A stretch of 12,234 bases of DNA from Chitinophaga pinensis (GTDB taxonomy: Bacteria > Bacteroidota > Bacteroidia > M30B66): NCBI GenBank assembly GCA_943330985.1, contig CALQJV010000007.1:1-12234 (forward strand), given 5' to 3'. Shown piece after piece: positions 7,096 to 12,234 of this stretch. Below the pieces are notes generated by a model. That model did not search any database, was not told where the DNA came from, and saw only the letters and a list, made by a program, of their open reading frames with translations. The number at the start of each line of letters is the position of its first letter. Positions within the stretch are counted from its first letter, which is position 1. The position numbers and the translations under genes were made by a program.

Positions 7096-8754
7096 TTATT
7101 CGAAATGCTCGTTGGTCATTGAATCATGCTGAATTTTGAACCGATTTTCTAAATCATTAAAATATTTAGCATAACGCTCTTCTTGACTGTCCGACTGGTT
7201 TTGATTGATTTGAACAGACTGCTTTTCCGGAAATGTTTCGATATGGATCGTTTGTGTTGGAAAGGCAAAACGCACACCCAAAACATCCGCTAATCGAATG
7301 GTTTCCATGATTATCTCGTGACGCGCTTTTAATTCTTCCGTCCAGGTTGTTGAACTAAAAAACACATTAAATAATATGTTAATTGAACTTGTAGAAAGTT
7401 CATTTACGTGGATCTCGTTTTCTTCATTACGAGTTTGTGGATGCAGATGCACAATTTGGCGAAGACCTTCCACGTAGAGTTCGATTCGGTCGACGGGTGT
7501 ATCATATGCGAGATTGATAAACGTTTTGTAGCGTCTAAATTGACGCATTCCCAGATTATCTACCACCATATCCACCAGTTTTCCATTGGGCACCGAGATG
7601 AGTGAATTGGCTCCTGTACGAATGCGTGTAGATCGGAATCCCACTTCTTCGATGGTACCCGTGAATCCATCGGCCGAAACAAGATCTCCAATTTGAAAGG
7701 GCTTGTCCACAAAAATCATCAAAGAACCAAACATGTTTTTGATGGTATCTTGAGCAGCAAGGGCAAAGGCTAAACCTCCAATGGAGACTCCGGCAATGAG
7801 CGCAGTTAGATTGAAATCGAGATTATTCAAAACGGCAACAAAACCAAATATCACCACCAAGACCTTGGCCGATTTTTGAAACAAGGGAACCAACTGATCA
7901 TCGAGGGTTGTTTCAGTTATTTCAGCGCGTCGTTTTAAAATAAGTGTGAGGACATTCACCAATCGATACAAAGCTATCGTTAGAAAAATGGGCAATACAA
8001 TATCGAATGCCAATACAATGTAATACGCATAATTACTGGGGAAAAGCAAATTAGGAAATAGGCGATGCATTATCTGCACCAAGACCAAATAACTCAAAGG
8101 AATGGCCATGTTATGAATCGCTTCTCTGAACTCGAGAGACATTTTAGTTTTTTGAATGATCCGTCTAACAATTCGTTCAATCAATATGATAAATAATTTA
8201 TGAAGAATAAATCCAAGGAAAAATAAAATTAGCACGCCCACATATTGCCAAACTTTTAAACCTAAAAAACTTTTTTCGCTCATGCCTGGAAGCAAATTCA
8301 TCAGCACTTCTGTTCCTAAAGGAAAAATGGAATGGTGAATTTCTGGAATAGCTATTAATGTATGAATTGAATATTGCCATTTTCCATTTTTACGAACAAG
8401 GTATATATCTGAAAATCCTCGTTGGGGAATATACTCTTGCTTTTGACCTAATGTATCGATGTATTCAGGATTGGATGGCATTTTGGCGAAATTGGGTTTA
8501 TACCCACGACTGTCAAAAATCTGTTTCAACTGAATAGCCAATTGTTGATTCTGTTTGCTTGAATTCCCAAATACTTCGGCGGCTTTTGCTGGCTGAAAAT
8601 GATCATCCTGCAAATAATAAAAGTGTTTAAAAACAGCACTTTGAGGAGATTTTTGATCGAGAGGATATTCCTGCGCAAAAAGCCCTAAAGTTTGAAGAAA
8701 AAATAAAATCAAAGAAATGTTCCTGAATCGAATTAGCGTTTTAAACACGGTCAT
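7096..8754 (-). CDS. MscS-family mechanosensitive ion channel with periplasmic N-terminal domain
   Basis: The frame is open from 8844, but I choose the ATG at 8754-8752 (552 aa). It gives a signal peptide (MTVFKTLIRFRNISLILFFLQTLGLFAQ), and a -7 box lies just upstream. Residues ~29-160 are a soluble exported domain of unknown type. Membrane helices lie near 166-190, 215-232, 243-270 and 294-312. The MscS pore helix and signature are at ~314-357: GVSIGGLAFALAAQ, then DTIKNMFGSLMIFVDKPFQIGD, followed by the beta domain with GTIEEVGFRSTRIRT and PNG. The channel should open on membrane tension and release osmolytes during hypo-osmotic shock. The C-terminal tail is charged and helical. The methyltransferase follows 27 bases downstream. 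An upstream start at 8844 would bury the signal sequence and overlap the divergent promoter. Confidence 0.92.
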   Translation of the reverse strand: MTVFKTLIRFRNISLILFFLQTLGLFAQEYPLDQKSPQSAVFKHFYYLQDDHFQPAKAAEVFGNSSKQNQQLAIQLKQIFDSRGYKPNFAKMPSNPEYIDTLGQKQEYIPQRGFSDIYLVRKNGKWQYSIHTLIAIPEIHHSIFPLGTEVLMNLLPGMSEKSFLGLKVWQYVGVLILFFLGFILHKLFIILIERIVRRIIQKTKMSLEFREAIHNMAIPLSYLVLVQIMHRLFPNLLFPSNYAYYIVLAFDIVLPIFLTIALYRLVNVLTLILKRRAEITETTLDDQLVPLFQKSAKVLVVIFGFVAVLNNLDFNLTALIAGVSIGGLAFALAAQDTIKNMFGSLMIFVDKPFQIGDLVSADGFTGTIEEVGFRSTRIRTGANSLISVPNGKLVDMVVDNLGMRQFRRYKTFINLAYDTPVDRIELYVEGLRQIVHLHPQTRNEENEIHVNELSTSSINILFNVFFSSTTWTEELKARHEIIMETIRLADVLGVRFAFPTQTIHIETFPEKQSVQINQNQSDSQEERYAKYFNDLENRFKIQHDSMTNEHFE

Positions 8755-8774
8755 ACAAACAAATATTAACTGAG

Positions 8775-8782
8775 CAAAATTA
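8775..8782 (-). promoter_or_regulatory. -7 promoter box for the mscS-like gene
   Basis: On the minus strand the sequence reads TAATTTTG, an exact TAnnTTTG match, ending 20 bases before the ATG at 8754. No convincing TTTG is found 19-23 bases upstream. The position favours the 8754 start over the longer 8844 start. Two copies of ATGTGAA (8794-8800 and 8810-8816, 16 bases apart) lie next to it in the divergent region. Confidence 0.4.
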
Positions 8783-8848
8783 CCGAAATATAAATGTGAA
8801 TTTTTGAATATGTGAAAACTTCTTCGAGCATTTGCTTCATGCATTGTT

Positions 8849-8856
8849 TACTTTTG
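8849..8856 (+). promoter_or_regulatory. -7 promoter box for the GT87-like gene
   Basis: TACTTTTG matches TAnnTTTG and ends 4 bases before the ATG at 8861, so the transcript would be leaderless or nearly so. A weak -33 partner, TTCG at 8823-8826, sits 22 bases upstream. Confidence 0.4.
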
Positions 8857-8860
8857 CAGG

Positions 8861-10048
8861 ATGCCCCAAACCTTCGAAAGCATACGTTCTGTTTTATCCA
8901 AACCGAAATCTTGGTTGATTATTTATGGTTTACTCGGACTACTTTCGGCAATTCATTTAATCATATCATCAAAAGTTTCTCCTAAAATTGGCTGGCCAAC
9001 TCATTACAACAATTACCTTATTTTCAAAACTTCATTCTGGCATTTAGTCGAAAACAAAGACCTTTACATTGAGCACTTAAGCGACCATATCGATTTCTTC
9101 AAATACAGTCCGAGCTTTGCCGCTTTAATGATGCCATTTGCCTATGTTCCTGATTGGATAGGATTATCCTGTTGGAATATATTAAACGCATTGATTCTTG
9201 CTTCGGCATTGATACAACTTCCATTTATAGAGAATCGTTTAAAAGCTCCAATGCTTGCTTTGGGTTGTATCGAAACGTTAACATCCTTACAAAATGCGCA
9301 AAGCAATGCACTCATTGCGGGTTTAATTATTTGGACATTTATCTGTCTCGAACGAAAACAGATTGTATGGGCTGCCTTACTGATTGCTCTTTCCATTTAC
9401 ATTAAAATCTTTGGGGTGTTGGGCTTTATCCTTTTTCTATTTTATCCCCAAAAATGGAAAGCAGCAGGATGGGCACTTTTCTGGATAATACTCATTGGAA
9501 TTCTTCCACTTGCCTTTATTTCGATGCAACAACTTATCTATTTGTATAAAAGCTGGGGAAATTTATTATCCTGGGATGTGAATGCCTCAGTTGGATTATC
9601 CGTGCAAGGTTGGTTAACTTCTTGGTTCGGATTGGATGCTCCCAAAAACCTAATATTAGGAATTGGAGCCCTTGTATTGTTATTGCCTCTGTTTAATTAC
9701 AAACAGTGGAAATCTCCCTTGTTTCGCATATTATACATGAGTGCGGTTTTAATATGGATGGTTATTTTTAATCATAAAGCAGAATCCCCCACTTTCGTCA
9801 TTGCATTTTCAGGCGTGTTGATTTGGGCTTTCTCACAGAAGTTAAATCACTTTCATAAAACACTTTTTATTCTGTGTTTTGTGCTGTGCAGTCTCTCGCC
9901 TACCGATCTTTTCCCGCTTTATTTAAAACAGCATTTTGTAATCCCATTCGTATTAAAAGCCGTTCCTGTTATTGCCATTTTTGTCATTATTATTCATCAA
10001 ATTTTAATGATGAGAAATGAAACGCATGTAAATAGTAAGAATAAATAA
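8861..10048 (+). CDS. GT87-like (DUF2029) polytopic glycosyltransferase
   Basis: This 395-aa integral membrane protein has about ten hydrophobic segments, near residues 18-36, 86-97, 104-121, 148-163, 168-197, 204-221, 265-279, 290-303, 312-325 and 335-380. It has the GT-C layout of family 87. A long first loop carries THYNNYLIFK and DLYIEHLSDHIDFFKYSPSFAALMMPF (residues 47-93). The NAQSNALIAGL motif is at 145-155, KIFGVLGF at 182-189, and a conserved NHKAESP loop at 304-310. Family members transfer mannose or related sugars from polyprenyl-phosphate donors on the outer face of the inner membrane; donor and acceptor here are unknown. No cell-wall or capsule genes lie beside it. A 28-base gap separates it from the next membrane-protein gene, so the two may form an operon. 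Confidence 0.82.
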   Translation: MPQTFESIRSVLSKPKSWLIIYGLLGLLSAIHLIISSKVSPKIGWPTHYNNYLIFKTSFWHLVENKDLYIEHLSDHIDFFKYSPSFAALMMPFAYVPDWIGLSCWNILNALILASALIQLPFIENRLKAPMLALGCIETLTSLQNAQSNALIAGLIIWTFICLERKQIVWAALLIALSIYIKIFGVLGFILFLFYPQKWKAAGWALFWIILIGILPLAFISMQQLIYLYKSWGNLLSWDVNASVGLSVQGWLTSWFGLDAPKNLILGIGALVLLLPLFNYKQWKSPLFRILYMSAVLIWMVIFNHKAESPTFVIAFSGVLIWAFSQKLNHFHKTLFILCFVLCSLSPTDLFPLYLKQHFVIPFVLKAVPVIAIFVIIIHQILMMRNETHVNSKNK

Positions 10049-10076
10049 TAGAAGTTTACAAAATAAATACATCCTT

Positions 10077-10580
10077 ATGAACGACGCTCATCTTCATTTA
10101 CTTTTCAATCATTTGCCTATTGTAGGTTCATTGATTGGCTTACTAATTTTGGCTGCTGGGATTTTCCTTAAACAGCCCATTGTGCGAAAAACAGCATTTG
10201 GTGTTTTGGTTTTTTCGGCATTGGTTACTTTACCCGCGTTTTTCACCGGCGAAGGAGCCGAAGAAATTGTGGAGGAATTACCGGGTATATCTCATAGTCT
10301 AATTCACGAACACGAAGAAGCCGCCGAATTAGCACTTTGGCTTTCCGAAGCATTGGGAATCTTGGCCCTAATTGCGTTCTATTTGGAACATATCCAACAT
10401 AAATTTTCGGGAATGGCCAATTTCTTCACACTCATTTTCAGCATCGGAACCTTTGTTTCGTTTGCAAAAACTGGAAATACAGGCGGAGAAATTCATCACC
10501 CCGAAATAAGCAATGTTGTAACGAATACGACTTCCGATTCTCCACAAAATATTCAGGAGAAGGAAGAAAATGAAGATTAA
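10077..10580 (+). CDS. Small histidine-rich four-helix membrane protein, unknown function
   Basis: This 167-aa protein has four hydrophobic segments (about 13-32, 38-57, 82-104, 113-131) and a short acidic tail (EKEENED). Histidines cluster at the membrane edges: His5, His7 and His12 in HLHLLFNHLPIVG, then His73, His77 and His79 in GISHSLIHEHEEAAE, His105, His108, and His140-141 in GGEIHHPEI. The layout recalls DUF2231-type predicted membrane proteins (NHLPIVG resembles their H-x-x-NHFPI opening), but I cannot place it in a named family with certainty. Paired histidines flanking helices would fit heme or metal binding; this is inference. The ATG lies 28 bases after the GT87-like stop, with no separate promoter seen, so co-transcription is likely. 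It converges on the DUF4835 gene with 3 bases between stops. Confidence 0.8.
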   Translation: MNDAHLHLLFNHLPIVGSLIGLLILAAGIFLKQPIVRKTAFGVLVFSALVTLPAFFTGEGAEEIVEELPGISHSLIHEHEEAAELALWLSEALGILALIAFYLEHIQHKFSGMANFFTLIFSIGTFVSFAKTGNTGGEIHHPEISNVVTNTTSDSPQNIQEKEENED

Positions 10581-10598
10581 ATCTTACTGATTAATCTT
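10573..10598. terminator. Candidate bidirectional terminator between convergent genes
   Basis: AAGATTAA at 10573-10580 and TTAATCTT at 10591-10598 form a perfect 8-bp stem with a 10-base loop. The stem covers the last codons and stop of the 167-aa gene and the end of the DUF4835 gene. It is AT-rich, so only a weak intrinsic terminator, but the symmetry would serve both strands. The overlapping alternative AAGATT-A-AATCTT (10573-10585) is also perfect. Confidence 0.4.
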
Positions 10599-11477
10599 TG
10601 CGTATTTATTCGAATTGGTTGGATCCAGCTCGTTGAGTAATCTCAAAATATCCTCCTTTTCGGTTGGACTAGCTTGCTTATAAATGTTCACCAACTCATC
10701 TGTCTTTGCATTGAAAAACAATTGGACATTATACGATGATGGGCGCTGTTTATTAACCGTTTGAATTTTGGTTAAAGCGTCTTTGATAGAGAGTTTCGCA
10801 ACTTCCATTTTACTATACATATTATCCATGCCCATGTGGTGATACAGATAATTGGCTTCGCGTAATGGACGATAGACAGCATTCAGGTAATTTTCGGTTA
10901 ACCAAAAACGATTTCTTGGTGGAATATCAGAACCCTTCCATCCTTTCCCTCCATCAGTTTGAGCATTAATGACTGTTTGCTGAGCTTTTTGCCAATAAGG
11001 TGTGCCGCCTTCTAAACTAAAGCTGTCGTAATCCATGGCTAAAATAACATAGGCATAATACCCAATAATACTCGATAGACTAGATACATAAGCGTTATCT
11101 GCAAAATCGATGGGTTGGTATTCGAGGTAACGAAAGGAAATATCTTGATCGATGAAATTCAACATCAAGGAGCCATAATTCGAATTAAAAACAGGGCGTC
11201 TTGCTTGAATTTGCAATGTTCCCGACATCTCATCAGGTTGTGTAAACTTGGTAATGTTGAACGTTAAATTACACTCGATTCGCTCGTCGCGTTTAAATTG
11301 ATCGTTGGTCCATTTACGGTTATTCATAAATTCACGAACCGCCGTTTCGAGTGTAGTAAAAATACGCTTATCACTCAATTGAATTCCTTGTGATAATACC
11401 GATACTTTACAGTTAAGTTCCTGTGCTTGAATAGCAAATGGAAGTACAAATACTAGAGCAATAATAAAATTACGCAT
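10584..11477 (-). CDS. DUF4835-family exported protein (PorD-like)
   Basis: I choose the ATG at 11477-11475 (297 aa) over the longer frame from 11579, because it opens with a signal peptide (MRNFIIALVFVLPFAIQAQ) directly followed by ELNCKVSV. The mature part matches the Bacteroidota DUF4835 family: FTTLETAVREFMNNRKWT near 45-62, a beta stretch with IECNLTFNITKF, RRPVFNSNYGSLMLNFIDQDISF, SLEGGTPYWQKAQ and GWKGSD in the middle, then a helical C-terminus. It should lie in the periplasm or at the outer membrane. I recall some annotations naming this family PorD, a T9SS-associated protein, but could not check this; the molecular role is unproven. Its start overlaps the coaBC stop by 8 bases (ATGCGTAA), so translation is probably coupled. 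The coaBC–DUF4835 order is common in Bacteroidota, often followed by recN, which is absent here. Confidence 0.88.
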   Translation of the reverse strand: MRNFIIALVFVLPFAIQAQELNCKVSVLSQGIQLSDKRIFTTLETAVREFMNNRKWTNDQFKRDERIECNLTFNITKFTQPDEMSGTLQIQARRPVFNSNYGSLMLNFIDQDISFRYLEYQPIDFADNAYVSSLSSIIGYYAYVILAMDYDSFSLEGGTPYWQKAQQTVINAQTDGGKGWKGSDIPPRNRFWLTENYLNAVYRPLREANYLYHHMGMDNMYSKMEVAKLSIKDALTKIQTVNKQRPSSYNVQLFFNAKTDELVNIYKQASPTEKEDILRLLNELDPTNSNKYAKINQ

Positions 11478-12234
11478 GCAACATAAGTTCGTTAAGATAA
11501 TCTGCAATATCGCGGGCTGCTTCCGTTTTTGTTTTTTGATCAAAGCTTCTCCATTTACCATCGGGACTTCCAATCTCAATTTGATTCAAATCACTTCCAA
11601 AAACAGCATTTTCTTTTGTAATGGTGTTAAGAACGATGAAGTCGAGTTGTTTAGTCTGCATTTTTTTTTCTGCATACATTTTTCCATCCGAAGTTTCTAA
11701 TGAAAAACCGGCAACTAGCTGACCTTCATGTTTTAAATTCCCTAGAGCCGCTAATATATCCTGTGTTGGTTCTAATTGAATCTGTAGTTTCTGATCCAAC
11801 TTTTTCATCTTCCCCTCCACCTTTGTTTCAGGACGATAATCGGCAACAGCAGCTGTGAGAATGGCAGCATCTTTATCTGAAAAGCGCTTCATACAGGCAT
11901 CATACATTTCACTGGCAGTTTTTACGGGTATCACCGTAATGTTGGGATGTTCAGCATGAAGCATAACCGGACCTGAAACCAATTCCACATGAGCACCACG
12001 AGATGCTAATTCTTCGGCTAAGGCATATCCCATTTTTCCAGAAGAATGATTAGAAATAAAACGAACTGCATCTATCGACTCTTGCGTTGGACCAGCAGTC
12101 ATTAAAATTTTCTTATCGTGCATCAAGCGATTGCGCGCAAAAAAGGAAGAGATCGCCACGACAATATCTTCAGGTTCTGCCATGCGTCCTTCACCTACCA
12201 AACCACTGGCAAGTTGCCCACTCGTTGGATCAAT
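11470..12234 (-). CDS. coaBC: Bifunctional phosphopantothenoylcysteine decarboxylase/phosphopantothenate-cysteine ligase (5' part cut by window edge)
   Basis: The frame runs in from the right edge; the visible 254 residues end at the stop at 11472-11470. They cover the end of the CoaC domain (PTSGQLASG and GEGRMAEPEDI, residues 3-24) and the whole CoaB domain. CoaB features are ILMTAGPTQESIDAVRFISNHSSGKMG spanning 43-69, AAVADYRP at 128-135 followed by the KMKK lysines at 142-145, GFSLET at 176-181 and DLNQIEI near the end. CoaB joins cysteine to 4'-phosphopantothenate using CTP, and CoaC decarboxylates the product to 4'-phosphopantetheine, both steps in coenzyme A synthesis in the cytoplasm. 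About 150 N-terminal residues with the flavin site lie beyond the window. A TTG at 12201 could be mistaken for a start, but the conserved CoaC residues continue upstream. It overlaps the DUF4835 gene by 8 bases. Confidence 0.95.
   Translation of the reverse strand: MDPTSGQLASGLVGEGRMAEPEDIVVAISSFFARNRLMHDKKILMTAGPTQESIDAVRFISNHSSGKMGYALAEELASRGAHVELVSGPVMLHAEHPNITVIPVKTASEMYDACMKRFSDKDAAILTAAVADYRPETKVEGKMKKLDQKLQIQLEPTQDILAALGNLKHEGQLVAGFSLETSDGKMYAEKKMQTKQLDFIVLNTITKENAVFGSDLNQIEIGSPDGKWRSFDQKTKTEAARDIADYLNELMLHA

Noticed and set aside
8755..8844. Extra 30 residues at the N-terminus of the MscS-like protein
   Set aside because: They would precede a clear signal peptide and cover the divergent promoter; the ATG at 8754 fits better.
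9142..9405. Overlapping 84- and 83-residue frames within the GT87-like gene
   Set aside because: Both lie inside a continuous membrane-protein frame; cysteine-rich composition comes from reading the hydrophobic codons out of frame.
11478..11579. Extra 34 residues at the N-terminus of the DUF4835 protein
   Set aside because: They overlap the coaBC coding sequence out of frame and precede a clear signal peptide.
11476..11700. 74-residue plus-strand open frame opposite coaBC
   Set aside because: Antisense to the conserved CoaB domain; no promoter box or recognisable feature.

Overview
The window reads as chromosomal DNA of a member of the Bacteroidota, most likely order Flavobacteriales. The evidence is a type IX secretion (T9SS) C-terminal sorting domain at the left edge, a coaBC–DUF4835 pair at the right edge, Bacteroidota promoter -7 boxes (TAnnTTTG) in front of several genes, and the absence of Shine-Dalgarno sequences. 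Most genes have about 40% GC. I see no rRNA, tRNA, CRISPR array, insertion sequence or phage gene, and there is no gene-free stretch longer than about 260 bases.

Left part (1-5300). A secreted T9SS cargo protein runs on the minus strand off the left edge. It is divergent from a 478-aa helical protein of unknown function. Next come an acetyl-CoA acetyltransferase (thiolase) and, only 3 bases later, a cytoplasmic-looking SH3-NlpC/P60 (C40) peptidase, which are probably co-transcribed. A LOG/TIGR00730-family nucleotide-processing protein follows.

Middle (5301-7068). A very AT-rich higBA toxin-antitoxin module, preceded by a well-formed Bacteroidota promoter, is followed by a convergent SAM-dependent methyltransferase. 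This stretch looks like the accessory part of the window. The drop in GC over higB (about 22%, hand-counted) supports horizontal acquisition.

Right part (7069-12234). An MscS-type mechanosensitive channel with a signal peptide and a periplasmic N-terminal domain lies upstream of the methyltransferase on the minus strand. It is divergent from a GT87-like polytopic mannosyltransferase, which is followed by a small histidine-rich four-helix membrane protein. These converge, with 3 bases between stop codons, on a DUF4835 (PorD-like) exported protein whose start overlaps the end of coaBC. coaBC is truncated by the right window edge.

I did not find a clearly novel multi-gene system. The most interesting items are promoter boxes placed so close to start codons that transcripts would be leaderless or nearly so, the unrecognised 478-aa and 167-aa families, the AT-rich higBA island, and the non-exported NlpC/P60 peptidase coupled to a thiolase.
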